Origin: Psettodes erumei
Lineage: Eukaryota > Chordata > Actinopteri > Pleuronectiformes > Psettodidae
Assembly (NCBI GenBank): GCA_016785225.1
Contig: JAFBJZ010000411.1
Span: 1-64,000, forward strand
DNA length: 64,000 bases
Reading direction: 5' to 3'
Shown: one piece after another, positions 43,161 through 57,900 of the stretch
How positions within the stretch are numbered: the stretch's first letter is position 1
Layout: each line of letters starts with the position of its first letter
Program-made: the position numbers and the translations under genes
Notes under the pieces: generated by a model
What the model was told of the DNA's origin: nothing
Databases searched by the model: none
What the model saw: only the letters and a program-made list of their open reading frames with translations

Positions 43161-46100
43161 CGCTGCAGCGCCAGTACTTTTAGTTCATCCTGATTTATAG
43201 TTCCTAATTTATAAAATGTATTTTCAGAGGAGAAAGTTATATGGATGCATGAAGGTATTCAGAGCAAAATTACTGCAGTGTTCACTTGCAGCCTTGAATT
43301 ATCATGGCATCGTTATGCTCCAGGAAAAAAATCTCAGTATCACAGACAGCATGCCTTTCCCAATAGTGAAATGTTGACTACTGTGTTAAATGTATCCTAA
43401 AATTCCCCTCGTTTAAATAAATTTATCATCACTACATTGTTGAAGGTAAGCTACTTTAATGCCAAAGAGTTGGTTGTTTCCTTTCCACATCATGTTTCCA
43501 TTACTACAGCCTCAGCTCATAGCATCTTATGTGTGCTGCTAATCAGCTGCTGTAATTACATGTGGGCTGTGAAACCTTTTTAGTAGGGCCTTGGTCAGTT
43601 CTTTCCGACTGATCCCTTTTCCAAAGAAAGGGATCCCTTTTGGAGAGTTGTGCACGCTGTCCATGTCAAGAGCATAGAGTTGGCAAACAAGTCAATAGGC
43701 TTAAATACACAAACTGCTTCTAACTCAGAGATTTGTATTGGGGTATAGAGCTGGACTGCCATTGGGGACCCTTCTGTCATTGTGTCTTTGTTAGTTGCTC
43801 ACCTGAAAACAAGGAAGTCAAACAATGGAGTTTTACATTTAAGTCTGGAAGATATGAGGGTGATACGAATTATGCTCGAAGGAAATAAGGTGTTTTGAAG
43901 CTTTAGTATGAGGGCAACGTGGCAAAGTACGATGCTAAAGTGCAATACGTAATTTGTTTGAAGTGGAAATTCTGACCGTAGGGGGTTCATCACCATGGAT
44001 AACTCCAAATGGCATTACAGTGCAATTAGTTCTGAGAGAAAGAATGAAGGAAAGAGAAGAAAGGAAAAAATAATAAAGAGGAGGAAGAGGAAGATGAAGA
44101 AAGTCTATTAGAGACAGTTGGAGATTCAAGACCAAGGAGAAGAAGGAGGAAAGACTTGAAAGAAAGACGTGCCAAATACTACTTAGCAGTACTAATTCTT
44201 CAAGTGTGAAAATAACTTTCAGGCTGTCCTGACCACAGTGGACTAACAACAAACATCACATAGTTTGGGATTTATTTAACTGGTACAGCTGTGGTTCTTT
44301 TTTCTTCTCTTCTCTCTGTGTGTGTTTGATTGAAGCCACATCAGCAATAGTGAGGTTGGGAACTGACCTGGCACATCAGCCTCTCTCAGTCTGAATTTAT
44401 CTCCTTCCTTAGCACAAAACTGGGAAAGCAACATTTCCTCATGAACCTGGGTTTGTGCATTTTCATGTTGAAACATGAAAAATTATTCTAACAAAATTTA
44501 GAAATTTTATTAACATTTCCCAGCAATCTAGCGTATTATATACTGTATACAATACATTCATTTTCTCAATTTACTCTTCTGAGATCATAAAGAAAAAGGA
44601 ATGTATGTGGATCTGAGAGTGGTATAAAGCCTCTCACCTAACTCTCTGCAAGAGAGCAAACTATCCCTTTAAAGGACAATAGGAAGCACGGAAGATATTT
44701 AGGTCTAGTGTTTTTGTAACACTCCGTCATGGATGGACGGTAACGTCTATGCTGGGGATGTAAATAAAGACACTGGGAGAGGGAGAGAATGGGAAACTGA
44801 GACAGCGAGACAAGAAGGCAGAGAGCGATAGAGAATGATGGAGAGTCGCCTCACTGCTGGTGCTCCTGATAAGCACAAAGGGCCATATTTATGTCAGGTT
44901 GTTTTGCTTATTAAGGCATATGGGATAGTATTTCTTTCCCCAAACAAACAAGGACATCTGCCCAATCCTCCTCCTCTCCTCTCGAGGACCCCTGCGCCTT
45001 CTCCACGGGTGTCCGCTCTATCTGCTGGTGCAGAGAGCTGATTTAGTGGCAGCGGCTATTCACAGACTGTTGCTGGGATATTGTTATGGTGCCCTCCTCA
45101 TGGCCTTCAACTTGACACTGAACCTCGTAATTGATTTACTCAAGGCTGCCCATCCCTATCTCCTGACTACAGTGTGTGTGTGTGTGTAAACTTGTGACCA
45201 GTTTTTCCTCCTATCCTCAGGTGTGTCATTATGTGTGACAGCTCTGGTGCACATACTTAATTAGTGGACTGTTTTTCTGTGTGCACACGCTCTGCAGTAT
45301 GTATGCATGATTACAAGTTGTGTGTAGAATGACACAGTATGTCCAATGCAAACTACTGCTCAGTTCTACTCTCACATTTTGGTTTCCTCCTTCGTCCTTG
45401 CCACGTCATTCATTAACCTCGTTTTAACAGCCAATGTGGGCTTTACTTCATCCTCCCTCCGGCTGGCACGTGACTGACACATTCAGGATTTACTCATATT
45501 TAATTATGCTCCAGTATGACCCAAGTAAAGGACACAAGCGTGCATACGCTGTATAAAGACTATAAAACTGCCTTCAAGGCTTGAGGGTATCACAGTGCAC
45601 AAAGTAGTTAGTACAGGAGGTGTAGGCTTTGATCTCCCAACATGACTGAACCCAGTGTCTCAGTACATCATAACACAATACCTGCTCTTTTGATGATCTC
45701 TCTGGCACAACATCACACAGAGAGAATACTGTGTGAGGCTGCAACACAAGAAAATACTAAGGATCTGTTTGCAAAATTGTTTGTGACAGGGCAATAGGGA
45801 TGTTCAACTTATTCAAATAACATTTCAGGTTGTAGTTTGAGTTGTGGTGTCATTTACATTGCATCAAGGTGTAAAACAGAAACTTTGTCCCGAAATCATG
45901 ACCTTTAAATACCAGGCTGATCTCTCTAATGACTAACTGATTTTTGCATCCCACAGTTGCAGTTTCTGTCCTTCCTCTCGCCTTTGATGGATTAGCAATA
46001 TTCATTTAAGTTTTGCATTAAAAGGATTTGAAGTTGGGAAATAACTTTAATAAAAAGTGAAAATTTAGTTTGTTTTCTGTAGGGATTCAAGTTAGTTAGA

Positions 46101-49100
46101 AAAAAAGCTGTGTACATTGCTGTATAGAATCATTTGCTACCGCAACACACACACACACATACACACTGCTTTCCCCTGTGATGGGTGCTTGGGGACATAC
46201 TGTGGTAAAGCAGGGTGCTCATGAGTAACATTAATTCCGTCTAAAATCTTGCATAATCTCTCTCCTTGCACTGTGGGTTTGTTTTTGATGGTGTCAACCA
46301 CTTCAAGAAAAACTGGAGAGAAACTGGGGTGAGAAGTTTAAGGACCCTGTAGCAAGTGTGAGCAGTGTGGTTTTGTGGTTTACGCACAAATGTAGGGGGG
46401 CTAGAACTATCTATCTGACCCAGCATAAAGCTCTCCAGAGAGGAGTGTTGGTGTGCTGTCCTCGTACGCAGCTGCAGATCAGGGTTCATCAATCTCCCCT
46501 CCAGGCAAACTGCAAAAGGCCAGTAAAGATAGTGACACATCACCAACCTCTCTCTTTCTGTTCCACCCTCCCTCCCATCCCAGACGCAGTCAGCGCCTGT
46601 ATTCATCTGGTCCACCTGTCTCTCAATCTGTCCATCTGTCTATCCGCAGACCTGCTCCTTAAACAGTACTCCACCACCGGATGAATAAGAGATGAGGGGA
46701 TGAGGGAGGAGAGGAGAGGATAGAGGTGGACGAGAAGCGAAGAAGTGCAGTGTAGTCCAGTCAGAGCTTTGCGGGGATCAGGGTGTAAATGGATCTTGAG
46801 GAGCCGGTGTCACCTGTCCTGGGACCATTAATTAGTCATTTAGACTTGTAATGGAGTGAGCCGCAGCCAGACAGAGACAACCGGCTAAACAAAGCCAAGT
46901 CACTCAGTCAGAGGAGTTAGCTGTGGCTGCTGATCACTCTGTGTGCCTTGAGTGGAAAACTATAGAGTGATCAGAGGAATCACGGAGTCCATGTCATAAC
47001 ATAGCATGATTATTCACATGCAGATGCACATAAGAGTGAAACATATTGTCTGTGTTGGATTCTTTTCAGAGATGCAGGAAGAGTCGTATGTAGGTTAAGT
47101 TATAAAATGATAATAATTTTATCAATGTGGTAAATGAAATGCAAAAACAAGATGCTATGATAACAATGATAGTTAATGAAAATTATTTAGAGACAAGCAA
47201 TAAAAGTCTAAAGACTAAATGGGAAAAGTTAACACATAAAAACAAGATAACTGTATATGTTCATAACTTTTTCTTAATTTCTAGTTAAATATTATATACT
47301 ATGTAATATGAAAATGATTTATTTAAATGACATCATAATAGATATAATATAATATTCCATTATCCATCTTACTTGCCCACCAAATATCCTGCATCCAATG
47401 AAAAGTTAATGTTCCATGTCAAGGTTGCAAATGAAGGATGTTTTCAAACCTTATAGTCACAGCGATGCATAAATTCCTCATTTTTCACATCGCAGCCTTG
47501 AACGTACTTTTTAAGGGAGGAATCACATTCACTCAGTGGTAATCCATAGTCCTCAAACTCTCGGGTTTTAGATCCTGAATGTAATATGATGTGGAAATCA
47601 ATAGTCCAGGAGAGCAGTGAAGATCATATTCACACATGGTTCCTCTCTAAATAGAAATGAGGCTCTTTGAATTCACTGCATATGCAGGTAATTCTGCTTC
47701 ACAAGCATAGATATTTATTGATTAAAATCCAAGAGATCATCTTACACTCTTGAGTATTGCTTGTGACAGCCCCCCCATGCTTTACTGAAGTATCTGTGAG
47801 TTAAAGAACGAAATCATCATGTGGCAGCCAGTGCACGTTGACACTTTACTTGCTAAGATGTTTAGATTGAATTATGAAGTGTGTAAGAGTCACTCAAGTG
47901 ACATTCAGAGTTATGATCATGCGGCCTTGTTCATAAATATTTTTGTTTCTCCAACGCCCATTCGAATACTACTCATATAATTTATTCATTTTTTTTATTT
48001 ATTTGATAACTTTAATTCAAACAAATAGGAGTGACAAGTGTTGAGACACATTTAAAGAGATATTCATGACTCATTCATGACTTTCTGGGTATTTTTAACC
48101 CCAAGAAGTCCTTAAGGTTTAACACAATTAGTACAGACTCCTCTAGCGGCCAGTTGGGTTGGCTTACATCTCTTCCTGGTCCATAAAGAACATCAAGTAT
48201 CTAACGATCACGTAACAAACAAATGATATGGATACTTGACTTGCAATGTCTCAATTTAGATTGAATTACAAAGCGGTTGATATCTGATGTTCAGGTGACC
48301 GCTGTTTGTCCTTCTGGCCATCATTGACTTTCAATGCTGAGGCCCCCATGGCAGTGAAGACGCTCCTGCCGAAGGGTGAAGTGTATCGGTGACACCTTGG
48401 AAAGTAAATCAACTGCCGGAGTTAGGGCAGGATACTGGCCTGATGCCAGTCCTGTTACAAGGGGTTAATCAGTCCCAGTGCTGGCCGAATCTGTTTCAGT
48501 ATTATTCAGATAAAATGTTTTGGAAAATGGGAATCATTTCCATCTGTCTGTCAGATAGTGGCGATATAGATACTGCATTGCACTCTCTTTAATTTCTTTG
48601 TTGCAAAATGTGCTTGCTCAGACACTCATTTGAGCTCAATAACATGATCCTGTGCTATTGATAAGCAGAAATGAGCTTTGTACTTTGGGCCACATTGGAT
48701 TTAAATACAGTGATGCTGATACTCATCTTTTAAACCACCACCTGTTCCACAGGTATTTGATGTCTAGTTTGAGTTTCAGAGTGGGGTCAGGATTAACAAG
48801 AGTCAGGGTCAGGGTTTGGATTTAGGTTTGGTTAAAGTTAAGAGTTTAAGTTTCCAGAGGTCATCAGATAATCAAGTGACAATGTTGACACTTTGTTTAA
48901 CTAATTGTTAAATACCGACACCACAAACAAACCATAGCTGGTGGATTGTAAAAGAAGAAAAAGAGAAAAATAAAAGACACAATGTGACTACAAGGACAAG
49001 TTCAGTTTTTTTCTGAATGTACATCTACATACTGATTGTGGCCTGGCCAGTCTGACATCACTTCCTCAACGTCTCTCAATAAACCCTGGTTTTGGCAGAC

Positions 49101-52100
49101 TGTCCTGAAGGGGCAAAGTAAGAGACAATATTTATGTTGGACAGGGCCATGCAATCAGAGTAGTAGCGCCCTCCATCCATCAGCAGCCTGACTGCTCATC
49201 ACTTCTATCCACAGTCAGGGTGAACTTTCCGGGGCAAAACACTGCTGATCTGCTCTGCACCCAGGAGCGGGACAGCGGGACTCTGTGAAGATGGATGCCG
49301 GGTGACCGGAGTCTATTGCCTCTCATTTATTCAGTGATTAATGTATCAGTATATGATGAGAGAAATGTGAGAACTCCTGGATTGAGGTGTGAAAGAGGTT
49401 AGTTGGTCAAAGTTAGTGACCACCAAATAGTATCGGAAATGAATGAAGTACATTTACTCAAGTACTGTACTTAATTATGGGGTATTACATTTCAACTGAC
49501 AACTGTATTTACTTGGTACTTTTCAGTTTAAATATGAAAGACATGATAAGCTTACAAAATGCAGTGTACTGTCAAAGTATAGTGGTTCACTATCCTTTCA
49601 GGCTTGTGACACCTTACAATAAAGCTGTGTCTGGTTGAGGCCCCTTTTCATGTTTCTTATGAGCAAGAAGTCTTTCAGCCTCCATTAGATAATCAGCTGA
49701 CTAAGCTCATCACGACTCTGACAGTGCTTGTGCAAATGATCATAACAGTGAAGACAGGTTTATTTTACTTTTGAAAAAAAAGAACCTCAAGCAAACATAG
49801 GTGAGTATTTATTTGATGGTGATGACATGTGAGTTTATGGGAATAATGGCAGTGGGGACATGAGTAATGAACAGGAGGACCAACAAGCATCAGCTCAACT
49901 GCTGTCTGTGAACGCAACATCGAATCCCTGCCTTTTCTGTAGCCCATACTGCACTTTTCTTAGAAGGGAGAAAGTTAAAAGGAAATTTCCCTATGGAGAG
50001 CAATGAAGGATCCCATTGCATTACATGGAGGGATAACTGATGAATGATATGCATTAGCAATCATACGGGTAAATGTCTCCATCATCCATCCACGTTTCAC
50101 CACGGTGCTGAAAATACTCATGCCATTATGGCAGAGAACAGAGCAGGACATTTGCAGAGAAAAGGAGGTGTGGATAGATGGGCAAGGAAGAGGAGGAGAT
50201 TATCTTACATTTATTATGGTGGAGCAAATTAAACAGGGGAGGTCATTATTTTTATCTGGAGGGAAGAGATAGAGGGACCTATTCTTAGCTTTTTACCCCC
50301 ATGGCCACTCGACAGGATAGCTCTACAGTTTTACATGAGGCTGTCTTAGGACTCCGAGCTCAACTTGGCTTAACTGCTGCTTCACCAAACAGGCACAAAA
50401 AGAAGAAAATTTCGACTTCTTCTGATATTATTATTGGATTCCCAAATGAGTAGAGCTGTATGGCAGTTATGAAAACAGGAAAAAAATGACTTGAAGGCCT
50501 TTTATTCTTCAGTTAACATATTTAGTTCCCCAGCAGGCAGAGGGGAATGCTGATGCCACAGAATATAAACTAAGTAAATAAATAAATTTCCCTCAAGGGC
50601 GACTTTCTCCTCAATATTTTTTATTTCCTTTTTGAGGTTTGAAGTATGTCACGGATGTTATTGTTCCCTGGAGTGGGATGAATAATGTCAGCAATATTCA
50701 GCTTTCATATCTGGGAACATCATAACAAGATAGCACACGCTAGTCAGGAGATGGGAGAACTCCTTTGTGAACAACACTTCCTTTCACTGTGGAACCTAAC
50801 ATGACTATGTTTAAAGACTAAAATTCAATAGTGATGAAATTAAACCCACACTCATGTAAATAGGAGCTAAAAGAATTGCTGAGGATTTCAATTACAAGAA
50901 CCAGCTGACATAAGAATGGTCAAATGTCAGCATGCTAAACAAATCGGTGATCATGTTGTGCTCACAATAACAACACTGACATGCTGATGCTAAGCAGGTG
51001 GGATGTTTACCATGATCTAAGTTGCCTCTGACTTTGGCTCTAAAGGGAAAAGTCAGGGCATCACTAGAATAGTAAAATTCATTATTGGATATCTGCACAA
51101 AATGTCAGCAGTACAGCCAACAGTTTCAGCTGGACGAACCAACTGAGCTACCAGTTGACAGGCCCACATTGCCACCCCAGAGCTAAAAATGGCTAGAAGT
51201 CCAGATGAGTGGAGTGCCAGTCAAACTCTAACCTTGTACAGTATAATTTGAATGACTTAGTCATAGATATGCCACTGTGTTCCAGCAAGGTGAGCAGAGT
51301 TTTAGCAGAGTGATTGCTGGTGGGTCTGTCTCTTTGCTGGCCCTCACCTTGTCCAGTGGTGTACATATCTCTCATGCACACATGCCAAATTTAGAAAGTC
51401 TCCTTCTACAGCTGAAATTACACCAGCCCTCAAACACAGAGATCGTGATTCTCACTCCTATAACCTGCAAGTCTCCCTAACGTCTCTCTCTTATAATTAT
51501 TTGGATGTTGAAATTGTGGCAAAATACTAATGAATGTTTCTATTTTTACTCCTTCAGGAATCAAGAGCAACTGACTCTCTCCAAACTCTTTTAAATTCAT
51601 CACTGTACTTAACATTCAGTCGTACGTGACTATGATTTACTACCATCCATTTCCATAATAGTTGGTAATAACCTTGAATGAGTAAGAGAGTGATGGGGAT
51701 TTTATTTTTACATGAGCACCAGCCACATTACCATCATCTGCATCATGTATCAGATGTCCTCCGCTGCAGAGCATGGAGCTGAAAGATGGAGAACAGGAGG
51801 AGACGGACTAAGGGAACAAATCCACTTAAAGGCAGATGCAGACATTGGAGAGTTTGAGGGGGGTCGGCTCTCAGAGAGTGAGGGGCTCATGTAACTGTCA
51901 GGATGGGAGGATGGTGGCAAGAGTGGGAGTTTTGTCCGATAAAGGTTAACATGAGACCCTACAATGGGGTATGCAGGGAGAATCCAATGTGCAGCTTAAT
52001 AGATGAGTGGTGAAAAGGAGGACACAGGCATCATTACTGTGCACTGTATAAAGATATACTATGATCGGACCAAACAACAGCAGCATCAACTCAAAGCAAA

Positions 52101-54860
52101 GCAACATATGTATGTGCTGTTTCTTGAGCTAAATGCAAACATCAGCATGCTAACATGCCCTCAATGTCAACGCTAATATCTGACAATCATCTACATTTAA
52201 ATGACTGCATTAGATACAAGTAACTGCTTTTGATAATTTATTTTAAAATGGCAACAATTAATGATAATTCATTTTTAGAGATTAAGATACCAAGGAGTAG
52301 GAGTTCTGAAATGAGCCATTCTGCATAATACTATAACATTAGATGCTGTTATTTTTGGTACTTTTACTGAAGTAAGTTTATGATTGTATGATATTTAATG
52401 TGTAAAAGCGTATTTCTACCTTGTTGGATTGCTGCCTTCAAAAGCTCTGAGTACTTTGTCTACCACTGACTGATGCTATTAGCCACGGTTTAGGAAGTGT
52501 GCCAGGGACTTTACACTCAGTGTGTTGGTCTTTTCCATCGCTAAACCGTTCCAGCCACACCTTCAGACTGGAGGTCAGAGTTCATTGTTATAGTTACGGC
52601 TGTGTCTATAATTCATGTGGGGCTGGTCGTAAGGTTGATGACAAGCAGTTTACAGGATACGGGCTGACTTGGCCGTTAGTAACTCGGTCGGTCTATGTCA
52701 CAGATATTGATGCAGGCCTTGTTACAGAATACACACACGGCAGCTTTTTGTTTTGCGGTCTGGCCAGTTTTGATTGCATTATGTATAACACGACATCTGA
52801 TAAGACCAAGATCACAGCCACTGGAAATGGCCTCAAATGGCACCGGACAGTCAAGTAAGGACCCTGTGATTTGATACTGGAGCAGCGAGGAGATGTGTAC
52901 AGACTTATTCATGGCAGCTCTGCCTCTCTTTCTCATCCTCCTTGTCCCTCCCTTCTTGGCTTGTTTTGACCATGCGACTCCTTTCTAAACGTGAGCTCAA
53001 ATTTTCTCTCTAAGCTCCTGACTGTCACAGAAACACACATGGCCAAGCTTATGAATGCAGGAAGAACAAGCAGAACAAAGATGTACAGAATTTACCAGAG
53101 ACAGAGGGATTGTAAGCACATACAACAAATGCAACCAATAAGAACCATAGCTGGTGGATGATTTGCCTTTGTGGTAAAAATAACAATCATCTTCCTCTTA
53201 TTTGGCCCTTTTAATTTGTTTTTCGTCAGGATATTAGAAAGTAATATCACTGGCTTTTAAAATTCACATACTGTAGTTTCATTATCTCTAGGATTAAGTT
53301 TATTAGTCATTATTATTACTCCCTCTACATTTGGGACTTGTAAACTGCATTAGTGAACATCTATTGTGTGCTGTGTGAGTTTGTGCCTCTCTGGTTCCAT
53401 ATTTGTAGATTTTAAAATGCAGTAACTCTGACAGTAAGACTAGGGTGTCATGATGTTAACTCTACAGTGATATACAGTGGCTCCTAAGAGGACAAACTGC
53501 ACAAAAAAGGGAGTGCTTGGGATTTTCAGCAGGGAATGGAATTACTGTATCAAGTTCATTTGAATTTAAAAATTAATTGTCTTGCACAGTGGCAGCAGAC
53601 TGTACATCAGCGTGAATCTGTCAGTCACTTCTCTAATTTATACTAAAAGAAAGTTATTTGTCTTAGAAAATACAACTTGGAGACACTTTAATGATTTATG
53701 TTTTCTACATATTTGTTTGGCATAAAAACAAAAAACAAAACATATTAGTCAACATAGAGAGGTTATAACTAATATATAATTATAACTAATCAGCTAAATA
53801 GAAGATGAAAATAATTACAGTTGACCTTAAGTTCCAGCAGTTCTTTAAGTGTTTTACTTCTTGTGGTCCCAGACCTGCAGTGACGAGGTCGCTGGAGCAA
53901 TCAGCAATCAGCTTTTTTGTCTTGACTTTGACTTTCAGCATGCATGTGTCCACGTCTGTCAGACTGACTGCCCTTCAGATACTGGTGGTTTCTAACTAAC
54001 TGGCAGATGCCTCAGGAGCTCCAGCTGTTATTGAGATTTTATTGTCTCTGCTCAATGTGGGATTTCCCTCATTATTGAAAACCAATGATCCTCTACAACA
54101 GAGTTTACAGTTATATTGAACCCATATTATTTAGCTGATGTTGTGGCACAATCATTCTCATCCACCATTTACATAGACAGTTACCAATGACTGACAGGCT
54201 CAGAGAGAAAGAAAGTGAAAACCATGACCTAATGCTTTAATAGAAGTGGGTTTTTTTTACTTCTAAAATTGTGTCTAGAGGTCTTGGAGGACACGAGGTG
54301 GATACTTTAGGTTCAAGAACCACAGTTACATCTTACCTTTCACCCATCCGAGCATGAAATTGAATTTGTCAGTAGATAACTGCTGCCACCTAAAGGTCAG
54401 AGGGCTACCTATTCTGTGCATGTATGCAATAACTGAGGGTATTTGCAGACTGCAGTCTGATTAACTCATTACAGTTTAAACCACTTATTTACAGGCTTAA
54501 AACAAAACAAGTAAAAGTCCACAAATCTGGGAAAAAAGTCACATCAGTTTCACTATGAGAAACACATTTGACCTGGAAGCACCTGCTGGATAAGTTGCCT
54601 CATGCTGTGAGACCACCACTGAAGCATGAAATTGAAATTATTGATGGATACATTCTGACACCAAGAGGTCAGAGAACCACAATGAACTGCAAGTCTCTTC
54701 TAAAACAGCATGCTTAGACACCAAAGTGCTTTTCTGTATAAATCTGCCTTTATCGATACTGATATGCATGCTAATGGATAATCTCTTTGGTACATAGAAC
54801 AGAAATAAAATGAGTGTATAATCAGACAATTTCAATCTTATTCTGTTTCATGAAAATGTA
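43161..54860. other. Long non-coding region between the 5T4-family gene and smyd4
   Basis: I recognise no gene in these 11.7 kb. Open frames are below 125 codons and lack domains. Short TG/CA runs at about 45173-45188 and 46145-46166. Segments near 44865-44950, 45410-45540 and 46795-46865 have the even, homeobox-rich texture (ATTAATTAGTCATTTAG near 46826) often seen in conserved developmental enhancers, but conservation cannot be judged from one genome. Confidence 0.4.
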
Positions 54861-54862
54861 AT

Positions 54863-54868
54863 TTTATT
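54863..54868 (-). terminator. smyd4 polyadenylation signal
   Basis: AATAAA on the minus strand, 33 bases after the smyd4 stop codon. Confidence 0.6.
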
Positions 54869-54900
54869 GCAGAACTGTTCACTGTTGTGATTATTTAAGA

Positions 54901-57900
54901 CTACCCTCGCAGACAGTCCTCCATGGCTCGCAGCTCCTGTAATTCATGGCAGTGAGGGCCACAGTGAAGGCAGAGGAGGCGTCTGACCTTGGGGATTACA
55001 GAGAGGGCCGGGCCTCTGGCACCACTGGGAGAAGGAGAGGGAGAATGACACAGAGTTGTTACTGATAATATCATTCAAAACAGCAAAAGAGTGGATGCTT
55101 TGAAAACGTAAAATTGTCTCAAGTTTACAGAACTACCTGGACAACTGCACTGTGGCTACACATTTCACATCAGACAGAAAAAACAGCATGCCCTGATTTG
55201 ATTTCATTTTTCTGACCTCACTGCCTGTACAACTTACTCACCCATTGAAGTGCAGCTGAGCTATTTTGAAGAGTTGTTGACCCAGTTCAATGCTGTCATC
55301 TCCGTACTGGGCACCGATAGCTACGGTGCTTCGCTCCAAATGGGAGGCTGCACTGTTCCAGTCACCTGCAACAAACATAACAATAAAACTAAAGTTATTC
55401 CATTGTCTGTTTCTGCAATTACAATCGGTATAATTTCTTTATATCCTATGAGTTTATCCAATGTTGTAATGTTAACCACATAGTTCACTCGTGTTATTTT
55501 TCTTACCCATTGTAGCATATGCTCTGGCCATGGCATCAGCCAGCTCCCCTTGTAGAGGGTGTGTCTTTGCTAAGATTAGTCCAGACTGACACTGAGCTCT
55601 ATTCAGCAGTCTCAGAGCCTCATCTGAGGGAAGGCAGTGCAGAATAATTACATTACAGTGACAATGATACATCACTGTCTTGACGCGCTGCGTCAGCAAA
55701 TGTGGCATTGTTTCTCACCTGGCTTCTCTCTCTCCATGAGGTCCACTGCCTTCTCTAGGTCGACCCTGATCTCCTGCAGCCTGTGGCTCACGTCAGATGA
55801 AGAAATACGATGAGCGCAGGATGACTGTGAACATATAAATCCTGTTCCTTGGCCCACACTGCTTTTCTGAAAGTCATTCAAAGTGTCTCAAATGAATCAG
55901 TGTATGAAGTCAACAGTCAAAAAGAGCAACTGTAAAGAAAAATCGAAGAATTCACACATACTTTGAGAAATCCTTTGCACTTGCCACACAGGAATCCAGG
56001 CACACATTGACCACCTCCAAAGCCTGAACGCTGCTGTCTGCCTTCTGCACTTTCCCTCTCCTCCTGGGCCGGCATACAGGCCTCACACTGACACAGGAAA
56101 TAGTATTGTTCCTGCAGCAGATGCTGGCGTTCTTGGGTCACCATCCTACTGCTGTGAGGACCTGAAGGAGAGAAGATAAGGGTTGGCAATAGCAGCGTGA
56201 AGCAAGGTGAATGAAATAAGGCAGTTATAGAACCACACAGCAAGTAATGTTGTGATAATTTCAGTAGACAGTGCTGTAATGCTGTATAATCTCTTGATAT
56301 CAGGAATGTGATGATAATGTAGGCATAGCCATTTCTTTGACAGAATTTAATGCAGAGTTTTTTTTACAAAGAAACATTGTAAATGCTAAGAAATACTTAG
56401 AATCACTCTCTGTTCTCGGGTTTTTTATTGCCCTGCACTACCACTGCTACTATGTTTTAAAACCTGTATACAAACTGACAGCTTGTTTTCTTTTGGACCA
56501 ATTACTCTCAAATCAAAGTGACTCTGATTCAGACAAAGGTTCATAATCACTTTCCTACCATAGCAGTGAAGGATCTCTTGTCCTGCAATGATAAGTTTGG
56601 TTGCTCTGACAGTTATGGTGACTCCGTGGGTTGTGTGTCTGTGCTCAGCTACACTCTCACTGGTGTCTGCAGGCAGATCTGAACCACAAGGATCCACACT
56701 GGTTCCAGTGCTGAACACCAGGCTGGTGTTAGGACAGCAGGAGTGATTCAGAAGACTAAGAGTTGGGAATATGGCCGTTGCAATGCGGATTTCCCTGCTG
56801 GACATCACTGGTGAGTTTGTTGCTCCTGTCAGACACAAAAGCCAGAAAGTAAATGATCATTGTGTGACTCAAGATCATAAACAGCGAAAGTGTATGTACG
56901 ATACTATGACACCACATTGTTGACAAAAGTCCATTTTAAATTTATTTTATTTAAATTTATTTAAATTAAATTGTCAAATGTCAAGTTTCATGGTTTTCTT
57001 AATTCCAATTCTTTACTGCAACAAAACTAAACTTGAGGCGAGGTAGAGAACATTGTATGAAATCTAGGTGCATTACCTTTGTCTTGCAACGTGACAATTG
57101 CCTGGGCATTACACCTAAGCTGCAGGAAGTGCCTCAGAACTGCACTTCCCAGCAGCCACAGCTCTGGGCTCGAGTCTGCATCACCGCCCTCCTTGTCTGG
57201 TGATTGGCTGTTTGCCCCTGAGGGCCCTCTGAGGTCCCAAGATGCTGTTGGAGGTCCTGTCCTTCTGAGCTTCAAGTAGAGTGTTGCTACGGTAACAGCA
57301 ATCAGGAAACGCAGACCAGGACTGTGGTGATTTAGGTGGTGCAGCAAGTGAAACACACTCAGGTAAGAGTCGCCATAGTATGAAGTAGGACTGGGTTCAT
57401 TTTTTTGACACGTACAGGATTCACTAGACTCTCTGTTTAGACAGCATGGCTCTGGCTTTCTGTGCTTGTCTCTGATTGGTTGCCTGGCCATTTGGATGTT
57501 TTTTAACCCTGCCTTTAGCGTTACCCTCAGAGCAAGGTGTGACATCACACCCAATGTCATCAGATCGGCACCCAGCGTACATTCCCATTGGTGATGCTCT
57601 TCCCAGGCGTCCCACTTACAACCAGTTGAACAGTATCGGCTGTAACTACAGCCCTCACATGGAACAGGACACACTGTTTCAGTCAAACACCTGTGGCAGC
57701 ACCTGTGCTCCATTCCAAACACTCCTCTCTCTGTGTCCAGCCTTCCTCTGCTCCCTCTCACCCCCTCCATCCCTGGTATGAGGACACAGCTATATGGCCT
57801 GTCATGAAGGATCACCTCCCCAGCTGCTATTCTCTCTGCAGCCACCAGGTGTCGACCTTTCTCCAGGCTGAAGCCAACAGTGGCTTGAGGACAAATCCCA

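Noticed and set aside
48181..48230. GTAACAAACAAATGAT near 48213 as another copy of the OR-linked element
   Set aside because: Only one block is present; none of the others lie nearby.
52499..52858. 119-codon open frame
   Set aside because: No ATG at its start, no recognisable domain, and no splice context; likely chance.
57845..57845. Start of smyd4 exon 4 frame at 57845 as a separate gene
   Set aside because: That codon is GTG inside exon 4; the frame continues upstream to the acceptor at 58101 and matches SMYD4.
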